The notes under the pieces: model-generated
What the model saw: the letters and a program-made list of their open reading frames with translations, nothing else
Databases searched by the model: none
What the model was told of the DNA's origin: nothing
Part shown: positions 33,359 to 43,210 of the stretch, in pieces
Numbering within the stretch: position 1 is the first letter of the stretch
Layout of the letters: each line of letters begins with the position of its first letter
Assembly: GCA_039707465.1 (NCBI GenBank)
Contig: CM077645.1
Location: 147,618,503-147,682,502 of the forward strand
DNA from: Rhabdophis nuchalis
Lineage: Eukaryota; Chordata; Lepidosauria; Squamata; Natricidae
DNA: 64,000 bases
Reading direction: 5' to 3'
Made by a program: the position numbers and the translations under genes

Positions 33359-35343
33359 TTTTTTTTATATTGAAAAAGTTTTATTGGTTTTACATTTTTT
33401 CTATAGGGTAGGGTAAGGGATACAAAGAAATTTTGAGAGCATTCACGTCAGAGTCGTCGGCCCTTCCGAGACCTCAAAATACAAAGTATATAATAACAAA
33501 AAAAAACATTTTTCATAACACTACAAGGTAAAAGCAAGTACATATACCTAAATTCTCAATTCCATGCTGTCAGACATTTACAAAAATCCAGATAAAATAT
33601 TATGAAAATTGTTCAGAAAAATCAAGGCAAAGTTATTTTTTCGATCTAAGTCTCTTGGCTATTGTATCTTCTTTTTCTCCTCCCTGGCCCCCAGCGGGCG
33701 GGGCCGCGGCCCCCTCCGTCCCCCCTGGATCTTCCCCCAGGGCAGAGGAATGTTTTTTAAGAAAGGCTTCCGCCTCAACAACTGTTTTAATCCTCACTCT
33801 TCCTCCTTCCCAGAACACCAGCATCCCTTCGGGTGTCACCCACTTGAACCAAATCCCGTGATCAAATAATTTTTTTGACAAGAAGGAAAATTCCCTCCTT
33901 GCTTCTCGAATCTTTCTAGGGATCTGCTTCAAGATAGCAACCTCTTTTTGTTGGTAAATTAATGGACTACCTCTCTGCACTTTCAGGATTTCCTCTCTGG
34001 TTGACCTTCTAACAAATTTCACATGTATCTCTCTGGGTACTTCATTCATCCTAGCATATGCAGAATTTATTCTGTAGACTAGGTCAATGTCCCCCCTGAT
34101 CTCATCTTTAGGTTTTTGTAAATAGTCTGCTAAAATTGTGCTCATAAGATCAGGGAGGCATTCACCAGATTCCTTAAGAACGTTCTGGAATCTCAAAAAA
34201 TGTGTCATTCTTTCCATATCTATCCTAGACACATGCCCATTTGTTTCCCCAACCTCTTTAATAACATTTTTAATCTCTCCCTTAACCCCCACCAACTCCC
34301 CTTCCAATTCTTCAGTCTTCTGTGTGTTTTCCAGCACTTGCTTCCGAGTATCCAATAGCTCCTTCTTGAAATTGATGTTTTCTGCCCTCTGGGCCTGAAT
34401 TTCTTTTACCAAAGTTTGTATAACAGTTTCAAGAGAAGCCATCCGTTGTTCTAAACTTGCCAGTGCTGTTTCTTGAGCCATGATTAACTGTTAAAGTCAA
34501 TGCCACCAAAATGGCGTTTTCAGGGTGGGGTTGGTGAGACTAACCGGGAGCCAAAAGTTCTGATCAAGGTTGAAACGTTGTAAAATTCAGGAACCAAGAG
34601 AGAGACAATTTTCCAACTCAATAGTTATAATAACGAAGGTACTCCAGAAAGGAAATCACAAATCCAGCAAGAAAAAAATTCTTCATCAATATCCAGAGAG
34701 AGTCCCAATTGTAAAGAGACGCTGGGAATTTTCCATAGTTGAAATAATCAGGCAGGGACAAAGAAAAGCCACCTTCCACCGCCCATCTCAGAGCCCAGAG
34801 GAGAGAGTAGAAAAATATTTTTTTTTAATCCAGCCAGACCTAGAAACAATGTTGCAAGTAGCCGCATACCACTTTCCCTTGTTAGAGACAGTCCGGATTT
34901 AAGATTTCCGCTTTCTCTTCCAGAGAAGCCATTTTAAAGTGCCGCTTAAGTCCGAGGGGTTTTTTTTGGAAACAAACACCCCCCTCCCAGTCCGTTCAGC
35001 CTGGCTGGCAGCAAGGAAAAAAAGTCTTTTTTAAACTCACTCTCCCTCGCAGCTGAAGCCTCGGCAGACCTTCCGATCTCTCCGCTCAGCCCTCTACATT
35101 GAAGTGAATGGCGCCGACAGCCGTTGGCGAAGGGAGAACCCCCCGCAGCATGTTCCTCCTCACCTAGGTCGCGGAGGGGAGTGCTCTCCCCACCGCCGTG
35201 AGGAAGAACGTCCTCTCCGAGCCGACCCTACGGGAGACCTCCGGTAACCGGAGCATCTCGCCCCCGTGGGGGGGGCAGAAAAGGCAACAAAGCGGCGAGC
35301 GAGCGCTAGGCTCGCCCGTCGCCGCTGGAGCCGGAACCGGAAC
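33359..35343 (-). mobile_element. ORF1-only L1-like (HAL1-like) element, copy 1, complete with TSD
   Basis: A self-contained 1985-bp retrotransposed unit on the minus strand. It has a G+C-rich 5' leader of about 860 bp (35343-34482), one 282-codon ORF1 (34481-33633), a 3' UTR of about 260 bp, and a poly(A) tail (T-run from 33359). It is flanked by perfect 15-bp direct repeats, cccaagttgtttctt, at 33344-33358 and 35344-35358. There is no trace of ORF2 between ORF1 and the tail. The DIRS gag reading continues directly across the two flanks, which confirms the boundaries. A second copy with the same architecture is at 40475-42371, so this is an amplified family and not a single deleted L1. Confidence 0.9.
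33633..34481 (-). CDS. L1 ORF1p-like protein, 282 aa, intact
   Basis: L1 ORF1 proteins are trimeric nucleic-acid chaperones that coat LINE RNA in cytoplasmic particles. This frame is uninterrupted from MAQETALASLEQRM to RLRSKK. Residues about 1-85 are heptad-rich (QRMASLETVIQTLVKEIQA, 'KKELLDTRKQVLENTQKTEE') and predicted to be coiled coil. Residues about 90-165 include HVSRIDMERMTHFLRFQNV and DLVYRINSAYARMNEVPREI, matching the RRM-like part. Residues about 165-245 (VKFVRRSTREEILKVQR, 'ILKQIPRKIREARREFSFLS', DHGIWFKWVTPEGMLVFWEG) match the C-terminal domain, including the conserved FVRxSTREEIL segment. A glycine/proline-rich tail follows. The start is the first ATG of the frame. It has no downstream ORF2 partner within its element. 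Whether it is expressed is unknown. Confidence 0.85.
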   Translation of the reverse strand: MAQETALASLEQRMASLETVIQTLVKEIQAQRAENINFKKELLDTRKQVLENTQKTEELEGELVGVKGEIKNVIKEVGETNGHVSRIDMERMTHFLRFQNVLKESGECLPDLMSTILADYLQKPKDEIRGDIDLVYRINSAYARMNEVPREIHVKFVRRSTREEILKVQRGSPLIYQQKEVAILKQIPRKIREARREFSFLSKKLFDHGIWFKWVTPEGMLVFWEGGRVRIKTVVEAEAFLKKHSSALGEDPGGTEGAAAPPAGGQGGEKEDTIAKRLRSKK

Positions 35344-35570
35344 CCCAAGTTGTTTCTTGATGTGGTACAATGCCAGTGGGCTTCTCCTGGGTCCGGTCCC
35401 TTTCCAGTTCCCAGTGTAATAGGTTTTATGATGCCGGGACCGACTTAAATAAGGCACTAGACGTCCCCTTGGTGGATGCCCTTATAGTGGCCATTTCAGC
35501 TCCTTCAGCAGTCACAGGTAGTCCAGCAGAATCCCTCCAAATGAGCAGAACAGGTCTTGGTTCATATCCA

Positions 35571-38540
35571 AGTCCATGGCTGCCTCCATAGGGAGGCGGA
35601 ACCAACTAGATGGTTCCGTCCCAGGTGCCTGATGGACCCTGATAGGTTCCTGACAGAGCTTGGGCCATTCCCTGAGGCTATGGCTCACGACTCGGCTGGA
35701 GAACTGGTGGCCTCATGGGACAGGGCGGCTGCTGGGGCTCTGGTCGTTCCTTTGCGGCCTCTGATCCGGTGCTGAACCCGGTTGGCTCCTTGGTTTTCTG
35801 AGGAGCTGAGGGAGATGAAGTGCCGGAAAAGACGCCTAGAGAGCAGTTGGAGGGCCAGCCGTTCCGAATCTGATCGGACACTGGTGAGGTCTTATATCAA
35901 GACCTACCTAGTGGTGATAAAAGCGGCAAAGTTTAATTATTATTCCGCTCTTATTGCGTCTGCAGATAATCGCCCAGCCGCCCTGTTTAGGGTGACCTGC
36001 TCCCTCTTATATATGGCAGCGTGGGAGGACCCCTTGCCGGGTAAAGCTGAGGATTTTGTACAATACCTGCAAGACAAAATTGCTCAAATTCGGGAAGGGC
36101 TGGACTCTGACTTGGTAGGGCTAGATGTGGTGATGGAGGGGGGTTTTGAGAATGTTATCTGGGAGGAGTTTGACCCTGTGACTCCCAAGGACACAGACAG
36201 GATTTTGGGCAGGCTTAGTGCTGCCACATGTTTATTGGACCCGTGTCCCTCCTGGTTGGTGCTGGCCAAGGTTACACGAGGCTGGCTCTAGGGTATCATC
36301 AACGCATCTTTGAGAGAGGGTTTCTTCCCCACCGCTTTGAAAGAGGCGTTGGTGAGGCACCTCCTCAAGAAGCCTTCCCTGGGCTCGGCGCTTTTGGCAA
36401 ATTATCGTTCAGTCTCCAACCTTCGCTTTGTGGCAAAGGTTGTTGAGAGTGTGGTGGCGTGACAGTTTCCCAAGTACCTGGATGAAGCTGTCTATCTTGA
36501 TCCGTACCAGTCGGGTTTCAGGCCTGGGTACAGCACGGAAACGGCATTGGTCACATTGGTTGATGATCTCTGGAGGGACGGGTTGTTCCTCTGTCCACGT
36601 CCTATTAGACCTCTCAGCAGCTTTTGATACCATTGACCATGATATCATGCTGCGGTGATTGGAGGGGTTAGGGTTGGGAGGTGTTGTACTTCGGTGGTTC
36701 TCCTTCCTCTCTGACCGCAGTTTGTGTTGGCGGGGGGGCAGAGGTCGTCCTCAAGGTGCCTCACTTGTGGACTACCCCAGGGGTCGGTCCTCTCATCCCT
36801 TCTGTTCAACATTTATGTGAAGCCGCTGGGCGAGATCATCCGGGGTTTTGGGGTAAAGTTCCATCAGTACGCTGATGATACGCAGCTGTACGTTTCATCC
36901 CCAGACCACCCCAATGTTGCCCTTGACGTGAGGTCCCAGTTCCTGGAGGCCGTGCAGATCTGGATGGGGAGGAGCAGGCTCAGGCTCAACCCCCCCAAGA
37001 CCGAATGGCTGTGGTTCCCGGTGTCCCGTTACAGTCAGCTGGTTCCATCGCTGGCTATGGGGGGGTGTGAAACCTTAGCCCCCACAGGAGGGGTTTGCAA
37101 CTTGGGTGTAACACCTTTCCTGCGCGAGCTACACTGGCTTCCGGTGGTTTTCCGGGTGCGATTCAAGGTGTTGGTTACCATCTTTAAAGCGCTCCATGGC
37201 TTAGGACCTGGGTACTTACGAGATCGCCTTCTGTCACCGAGAGCCTCCCACTGGCCAGTACGCTCCCATAGAGAGGGTCTCCTCATGGTGCCATCCACTA
37301 AACAATGTTGACTGGCAACACTCAGGGGGAGAGCCTTCTCCGTGGTGCCTCATTTGTGGAGTGCCTCAGGGGTTGGTCCTCTCGCCCCTTCTGTTCAATA
37401 TTTATGGGAAGCTGCTGGGCGAGATCATCCCGGGGTTTGGGGGTAAAGTTCCATCAGTCTGCTGATGATACACAGCTGTACATTTCATCCCCAGACCAAC
37501 CCAATGTTGCCCTTGATGTGCTGTCCCAGTGCCTGGAGGCCGTGCGGATCTGGATGGGGAGGAACAGGCTCAGGCTCAACCCCCCAAGATCAAATGGCTG
37601 TGGTTCCCGGCGTCCTGTTACAGTCAGCTGGTTCCATCGCTGGCTATGGGGGGGTGAAACCTTAGCCCCCACAGGAAGGGTTCGCAACTTGGGTGTCCTG
37701 GATGCACGGCTGTCCTTGGAAGATCATATGACGGCTGTCGCCAGAGGGGCTTTTTATCAGGTCTACCAGCCTGATCTACCAGTTGCGTTCCTTCCTGGAT
37801 CGGGATGCCCTGCGCCCAGTCACTCACACCCTCGTCTCTTCCCGTCTGGACTATTGTAATGCTCTCTACATGGGGCTCCCCTTGAAGAGCACCCAGAGGC
37901 TTCAACTGGTCCAGAATGCAGCCACGCGGGTAATTATGGGAGCAACGCGACGCTCCCATGTAACACCCCTCCTGCGCGAGCTGCACTGGCTTCCGGTGGT
38001 TTTCCGGGTGCGATTCAAGGTGTTGGTTACCATCTTTAAAGCGCTCCATGGCTTAGGACCTGGGTACCTACGAAATCGCTTTCTGCCACCGAGAGCCTCC
38101 CACCGGCCCGTACGCTCCCATAGAGAGGGTCTCCTCATGGTGCCATCTGCTAGACAGTGTCGACTGGCGACACCCAGAGGGAGAGCCTTCTCCGTGGGAG
38201 CACCTGCCCTCTGGAACGAATTGCCCCCGGAATTAAGAACTATCCCTGACTTACGCACCTTCCGGTGCAGTCTCAAAACCTTTCTCTTTCAGCAAGCTGG
38301 GATGGCATAAAGCATGATTTTTAAATTTTATATTTAAATTTTTAAATTTAAAATTTTATTATCTTAATTAGGGTTAGTTTGGGTTTTTTCCACATTTCGG
38401 CCAATATTTTAATGGTGTCTTTTAATTATGTCTTTTAAAAGCTTTCTTTTAACTTTTATATATTTGTTTTTATTTTGGCTGTACAGCACCCTGAGTCCTT
38501 CGGGAGTAGGGCGGTATAAAAAACCCAATAAACCTAAACC
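35571..38540 (+). mobile_element. CR1 LINE in DIRS #2, with internal tandem duplication
   Basis: ORF2 from upstream of the RT: APWFSEELREMKCRKRRLES (35788-35850), VRSYIKTYLVVIKAAKFNYY, 'FVQYLQDKIAQIREGLDSDL', 'PSWLVLAKVTRGWL' (36245-36290), then RT blocks with the YADDTQLY motif (36868-36893). The first copy runs to about 37345 with an internal deletion: NLGV is joined directly to TPFLRELHW near 37110. It then restarts at the 'CGLPQGSVLS'-equivalent block, with a second ADDTQLY at 37462-37482, and continues to an ORF2 end ('APALWNELPPELRTI') and CR1 tail at 38478-38540. Multiple stops and frameshifts. Confidence 0.85.
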
Positions 38541-38855
38541 TGCCCTCTGGAATGAATTGCCCCCGGAATTAAGAACTATCCCTGACTTACGCACCTTCTG
38601 CCGTGCTCTCAAAACCTTTTTTTTCCCAACAAGCCGGGCTGGCATAAAAATGAATTTTTAAATATGAATTTTTATTCATTTTAATCAGGGTTTGTTTGGT
38701 TTTTTAATTTTAAGAAAGGCCAAATTGTTTAATATGCTTTTAAAACTGTTTTTAAACTTTTATATATCTGTTTTACTTTGGCTGTACACCGCCCTAGTCC
38801 TTCGGGAGTAGGGCGGTATAAAAAACTAATAAACCTAAACCTAAATCTAAACCAT
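38541..38855 (+). mobile_element. Second CR1 3' end in tandem
   Basis: Directly after the first tail, the ORF2 end is repeated ('ctggaatgaattgcccccgg', 'gacttacgcaccttctgccg') with another CR1 tail ('ctgtacaccgccctagtcct' and 'aataaacctaaacctaaa'). It is slightly diverged from 38207-38540. Confidence 0.85.
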
Positions 38856-38859
38856 AGCT

Positions 38860-40012
38860 AATAGACACCAGCTTTGGCTAAGACAATGGCAAGCCAGTGC
38901 CAAGCATAAGTGGAGTCTCGCATCGGCTTCCTACTCAGGCCAACAACTGTTTGGACCTCCCCTGGAGCCACTTTTAGTGGAGTCTAAGGATAAAAAGAAA
39001 GTTTTGGCCTCACAATTTAAGAAGTCTGATAGATGACCTTCAAGCTCCTACAGGAGGTCCCCCTTTCAAGGTGTGGGGGGAGGTTTCTCCTCCTCTCATT
39101 TCCAAAGCCAGTTCAGCTCCAATCAGGATCAACAACATCAACAGGAGAAGTCTAAGAAGGGAGGCCAATGTTACCAGGCCAGGAGATCCTTCTGAGGTGG
39201 GGCTAGCCATCCCTTCTGGCGTCAGAAGTGACTGCCCAATGACAATTCCCATCAGGGGCCAATTGGCCTTTTTTTCCCACCGATGGGAGGCAATAACCCC
39301 CCATCGGTGACAAATAGAGATGGTGACAAGTTTCAAGTTTCTCTCCTACTCCCCGAGATTTTTCAGAACTTTCCCAGTATCATGAGATGCGGGGCAGAGG
39401 CTTTTGGTGGAACAACCTATACAACACCTCCTGGACACCCAGGCAATCCAGGCTGTTCCCGTAGATCAGAAGGGACTGGGATTCTATTCCCTTCTGTTCA
39501 TAGTTCCAAAGGCCTCAGGGGGCTGGAGAGCCATACTCAACCTCAAAAGATTAAATTGATTAAATACATAGTATATTGACGTTTCAAGATGCAATTCTTG
39601 CAGGCCATTCTGGAAAGCTTCCAGAGAGACGACCTCCTCAGCTTGGTGGTTCTCATGGAGGTGTACTTCCACTTTTCCATTCTACCAGCTCCCAGGCAGT
39701 TTCTCCAATTCTGCTACCGAGGGAGGCATTACCAATACAAGGCCCTTTCGTTTAGCCTCTACTCAGCGCCCAGGGTATTCACAAAGGTCTTAGCGGCATC
39801 GGCGGCCATCCCCATCAGGATTCTCTGTTACTTGGACAATATCCTGATCTTGTCCAGTTCCCCACAGCAGGCAAGGCAGGATGTTCAGCTGTCCCTCCAG
39901 TTGTTAGGAGATCACGGGTTTTCCATCAACCTGGGGAAAAGTCACCTCTCCCCCACCACCAGAATCCTTCACCTGGGGGTTGTTATAGATACCTATGAGC
40001 ATCTCAGGTAAG
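38860..40012 (+). pseudogene. DIRS #2 gag end and reverse transcriptase
   Basis: After the CR1, DIRS sequence resumes (gag end, then linker). RT landmarks lie in the 140-codon frame 39589-40011: MQFLQAILESFQRDDLLSLV, 'QFLQFCYRGRHYQYKALSF', 'YSAPRVFTKVLAASAA', CYLDNILILSSS (D to N at the second catalytic position compared with YLDD in DIRS #1), and 'LGDHGFSINLGKSHLSPTTR'. The replaced aspartate and upstream stops indicate an inactive copy. The element is cut off right after this frame. Confidence 0.75.
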
Positions 40013-40019
40013 CCAACAC

Positions 40020-40306
40020 CCATTTCAACCAAATGTACACATTTTTCTCTAGAAAAAAATATTTTTTGGGGGGGAGACATCCCTAAAATCCTTCGGGGTG
40101 TGTGTTCTGTTAAGATACAACCTGCTGTGCCTTAAAATGGCTTGTATTGTACAGCACAGTGGAGTTGCCATGATAATGGCTTCACAGTACTCTACAAGGG
40201 GGTCCATCTGGTAAGGGGGGGGAAATCCAACATTAGAAATTACGATTGGTCCAGACATTTTCCCCCTATAAATAAATAACTGGGCAACGCTGGGTTATTG
40301 GCTAGT
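40020..40306 (+). mobile_element. Helitron-like non-autonomous 3' end
   Basis: The end sequence 'gggcaacgctgggttattgg' followed by CTAG and a T (CTAG at 40302-40305) resembles a Helitron 3' terminus, where a short hairpin precedes CTRR and insertion is between A and T. The hairpin stem is partly eroded. The upstream part ('gtggagttgccatgataatg', 'attacgattggtccagaca') is a familiar squamate repeat. No ORF. Confidence 0.45.
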
Positions 40307-40309
40307 ATT

Positions 40310-40342
40310 TATTCTCTCTCTCTCTCTCTCTCTTTCTCTCCC
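40310..40342 (+). repeat. (CT)n microsatellite
   Basis: Perfect CT repeats followed by a C-run, just after the Helitron-like end. Confidence 0.9.
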
Positions 40343-40411
40343 CCCCCTCTCTTTTACCTATCATAAAGAAATGATAGAACTTTACCAGTCCCACCAGAAG
40401 CAAGAATACTT

Positions 40412-40468
40412 TAGACCAGGGATCTCCAAACTTGGCAACTTTAAGACTTAAAGTTTGAAGACCTCTGC
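40412..40468 (+). mobile_element. Fragment of the palindromic 'AACTTTAAGA' MITE
   Basis: 'ggatctccaaacttggcaac' followed by 'tttaagac' and an inverted 'ttaaagtttgaag'; a shrunken copy of the 63700-63835 family. It directly abuts the L1-like element's 3' end. Confidence 0.5.
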
Positions 40469-40474
40469 TTTATT

Positions 40475-42371
40475 GGTTTTACATTTTCTATAGGATGGGG
40501 TAAGGGATACAAAGAAATTTTGAGAGCATTCACGTCGAAGTCGTCGGCTCTTCCGGGACCTCAAAATACATTAATACAATTTAAAAAAAAAACATTTTTC
40601 ATCACACTACAAAGTGAAAGCGTGTACATATATCTAAATTCTCATTTCTATACTGACAGTCCTTTACAAAAAGTCCAAATACAAATATTATGCAAAGTTG
40701 TTCAAAAGAAAAGTCAAGGCAAAGTTATTTTTTTGATCTAAGTCTCTTGGCAATTGAATCTTCTTTTTCTCCTTCCAGGCCCCCAGTAGGCGGGGCCATG
40801 GCCCCCTCCGTCCCCCCTGGATCTTCCCCCAGGATAGAGGAATGTTTTTTAAGAAAGGCTTCCGCCTCAGCAACTGTTTTAATCCTCACTCTTCCTCCTT
40901 CCCAGAACACCAGCATCCCTTCAGGTGTCACCCACTTGAACCAAATCCCATGATCAAACAATGTTTTAGACAAGAAGGAAAATTTCCTTCTTGCATCTCT
41001 AATCTTTCTAGGGATCTGCTTCAAGATAGCAACCGTTTTTTGTTGATAGATTAATGGACTTTCTCTCTGCAGTTTCAGGATCTCCTCTCTGGTTGACCTT
41101 CTAACAAATTTCAGATGTATCTCTCTAGGCACTTCATTTATCCTGGCATATGCTGAGTTAATTCTATAGGCTAGGTCAATGTCCCCCCTGATCTCATCCG
41201 TAGGTTTTTGTAAATAGTCTGCTAAAATTGTGCTCATAAGATCAGGGAGGCATTCACCAGATTCCTCAGGAACATTCTGAAATCTCAAAAAATATGTCAT
41301 TCTTTCCATATCAATCCTAGACACATGCCCATTTGTTTCCCCAACCTCTTTAGTAACATTTTTAATCTCTCCCTTAACCCCCGCCAACCCCCCTTCCAAT
41401 TCTTCATTCTTCTGTGTATTTTCCAGCACTTGCTTCCGTGTGTCCAATAACTCCTTCTTGAAGTTGATGTTTTCTGCCCTCTGGGCCTGAATTTCTTGTA
41501 CCAAAGTTTGTATAACAGTTTCAAGAGAAGCCATCCTTTGTTCTAAACTTGTCAGTGCTGTTTCCTGAGCCATGACTAACTGTTAAAGTCAATGCCACTA
41601 AAATGGCGTTTTCAAGGTGGGGTTGGTGAGGCTGACCGGGAGCCAAAAGTTCTGATCAAGGTTGTAACGTTGTAAAATTCAGGAACCAAGAGAGAAACAA
41701 TTTTCCAACTCAATAAGTGTGATAGCGAAGGTACTCCAGAGAAGAAATCACAAATCCAAAAGAAAAAAATTCTTCATTAAAAGCCAGAGATAGTCCAGAT
41801 TGCAAAGAGACGCTGAAATTTTTCCATAAACAAAATAGTCAATCAGGAACAAAGAGAGGCCATTTTCCACCGCCCAGCTCAGAGCCCGCAGGAGAAAGTA
41901 GTGAGAGAAATTGTGTCAGCCAGACCTAGAAACATTGTTGCAAGCAAGCCGCAATCCACTTTCCCTTAACGCAAACAGTCAGGATTAAAGATTTCCGCTC
42001 CTCGCCGCGAGGAACCATTTCCAAGTGCCGCTTAAGTCCGAGGGTTTTTTTTAAAAAACAAACACCTCCCTCCCAGTCCTTTCAGCCCGGCTGACAGTAA
42101 GAAAAACAAGTTTTTGAACACTCACTCTCCCCTTGCAGCTGAAGCCTCGGAAAGCCTTCCAACATCGATGTTTAGCCCTCTACATAGATGTGAATGGCGC
42201 CGTCTTCCTTTGGCGAAGGGAGAACCCCCCGGAGCATGTTCTCCTTCACCTAAGCTGAAGACAAGGGTCGCTTGTGGGAGGGAGCGTCCCAGGCAAGCCG
42301 GCTTTACGGGAGACCCCCAAAAAAGGGGCGTCTCGCCCCCATGGGGGGGCAGAAAAAGCAACAAAACGGCG
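40475..42371 (-). mobile_element. ORF1-only L1-like (HAL1-like) element, copy 2
   Basis: Same structure as copy 1 on the same strand: 5' leader (42371-41574), an intact 282-codon ORF1 (41573-40725), the same 3' UTR ('ctaagtctcttgg' through 'tttattggttttacattttc'), and no ORF2. The poly(A) end has been lost and the left edge abuts a MITE fragment. The 5' end is about 50 bp shorter than copy 1 and joins DIRS RT sequence at 42372. No target duplication can be seen. Confidence 0.85.
40725..41573 (-). CDS. L1 ORF1p-like protein, 282 aa, intact, second copy
   Basis: Uninterrupted and the same length as the frame at 33633-34481. By eye there are about 26 substitutions and no gaps between the two proteins (roughly 91% identity). 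The coiled-coil N-terminus (MAQETALTSLEQRM, 'KELLDTRKQVLENTQKNEEL'), the central RRM-like part ('LAYRINSAYARINEVPREIH') and the C-terminal domain (KFVRRSTREEILKLQR, 'HGIWFKWVTPEGMLVFWEGG') are conserved. Several changes fall in the acidic linker and the Gly/Pro tail. Two equally long open copies that have both accumulated substitutions suggest either recent activity or past selection on ORF1. Confidence 0.85.
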   Translation of the reverse strand: MAQETALTSLEQRMASLETVIQTLVQEIQAQRAENINFKKELLDTRKQVLENTQKNEELEGGLAGVKGEIKNVTKEVGETNGHVSRIDMERMTYFLRFQNVPEESGECLPDLMSTILADYLQKPTDEIRGDIDLAYRINSAYARINEVPREIHLKFVRRSTREEILKLQRESPLIYQQKTVAILKQIPRKIRDARRKFSFLSKTLFDHGIWFKWVTPEGMLVFWEGGRVRIKTVAEAEAFLKKHSSILGEDPGGTEGAMAPPTGGLEGEKEDSIAKRLRSKK

Positions 42372-42419
42372 ATTCTGGAAAGCTTCCAGAGAGACGACCT
42401 CCTCAGCTTGGTGGTTCTC
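42372..42419 (+). repeat. 48-bp exact duplicate of DIRS #2 RT sequence
   Basis: Identical over 48 bases to 39607-39654 ('attctggaaagcttccagag' through 'cagcttggtggttctc'). It lies immediately at the 5' end of L1-like copy 2. Confidence 0.9.
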
Positions 42420-42454
42420 TCTCTATGCCTGTCTCATCTTCCGGCTGCAGCCCA

Positions 42455-42840
42455 ACTCAGTGGAAAACATAGCCCTGCGCACGCCGAACAATTGCAGCCC
42501 AGAGCAGGACCATAGCCCCTCTCCCAACTGGTCCTTCCTTGCTTGGAGAGCTTCGGAGGGAAGCTTCTGCAGAAGCCCAGGTGAGTGAGAACAACTTTCC
42601 GCCGTTACGAAGTCTCCAAGGCTTTAATTGTATGGGCTATGCGCGTGCACCTGTGCTTTCCATGGCGTGGAGCACCTGCCATGGAAAACATAGGCCCGTG
42701 CGCACAGCCCATACAATTATAGTCTCGGAGACTTCGTAACGGTGGGAAGTTGTTCTCACTCGCCTGGGCTTCTGCAGAAGCTTCCCTCCGAGCAAGGAAG
42801 GACCAGTTGGGAGAGGGGTTGTAATTGTGCAGCGCGCGCG
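42455..42840. repeat. Large foldback (inverted repeat with about 145-bp arms)
   Basis: Left arm about 42520-42665 and right arm about 42675-42822 are near-perfect inverse complements ('aactggtccttccttgct', 'agcttctgcagaagcccag', 'gttacgaagtctcc', 'aattgtatgggct'). They are centred near 42670 with almost no spacer. A further partial repeat of the right arm ('ggaaaacatagccctgcg') precedes the left arm at 42462. Resembles a foldback MITE; no coding content. Confidence 0.85.
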
Positions 42841-42859
42841 CGGCTATGTTATTTATATA

Positions 42860-42935
42860 GATTTGTCTGTGGTTCAAATGCAGCCATCAAAAGAGCCATA
42901 TCTGGCTCGCAAGCCATAGGTTCCCGAACCCTGCT
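42860..42935 (+). mobile_element. hAT-like MITE end fragment
   Basis: 'gccatatctggctcgcaagc' and 'ataggttcccgaaccctg' resemble the terminus of hAT elements of the type complete at 62125-62773. Only one end is present. Confidence 0.35.
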
Positions 42936-43210
42936 CTATACCAATGACTGCATCTCAAACGATCCTCAAACTACTGAAATTTGCAGATGATACAACAGTG
43001 ATTGGTCTCATTCTAGACAATGATGAAACCGCATACAGACAGGAGGTTGAACAATTAGCCTCGTGGTGCGACTGGGATAATCGAACTGAATACACTCAAA
43101 ACCGTAGAAATGGTGGTAGACTTTAGGAGAAACCCTCCCATACTACCACCTCTTACAATATCAACAGTACAAACCTTCAGATTTCTAGGTTCTATCATAT
43201 CTTAAGATCT
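42936..43210 (+). mobile_element. CR1-L3-type LINE, RT palm, proximal segment
   Basis: 'KFADDTTVIGLILDNDETAY' (42976-43035) is the RT motif C region of this LINE type, followed by 'EVEQLASWC' and, in another frame, 'MVVDFRRNPP'-like sequence and 'TFRFLGSII'. It is 5'-truncated. An L1 insertion splits it after 43210 and it resumes at 46549. Confidence 0.75.
43196..43210. repeat. Left copy of 15-bp L1 target-site duplication
   Basis: catatcttaagatct, identical to 46549-46563. Confidence 0.95.

Larger units (their letters stand above)
31868..40015 (+). mobile_element. DIRS-type retrotransposon #2, 3'-truncated, with insertions
   Basis: The left end resembles DIRS #1 ('aatgggttaactgtta', 'gggaccgagtctgaatattt'). 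Gag-like pieces (about 32579-33343, 35359-35570, 38860-39100) and an RT piece (about 39430-40012) follow in DIRS order. It is interrupted by an ORF1-only L1-like element (33359-35343) and a rearranged CR1 (about 35571-38855). No RNase H, recombinase or right terminus was found: the element stops in the RT near 40015, where Helitron-like sequence begins. Confidence 0.8.

Noticed and set aside
33633..34481. Host gene of 282 codons
   Set aside because: L1 ORF1p motifs, poly(A) tail and target duplication show it belongs to a retrotransposon; a second copy lies 7 kb away.
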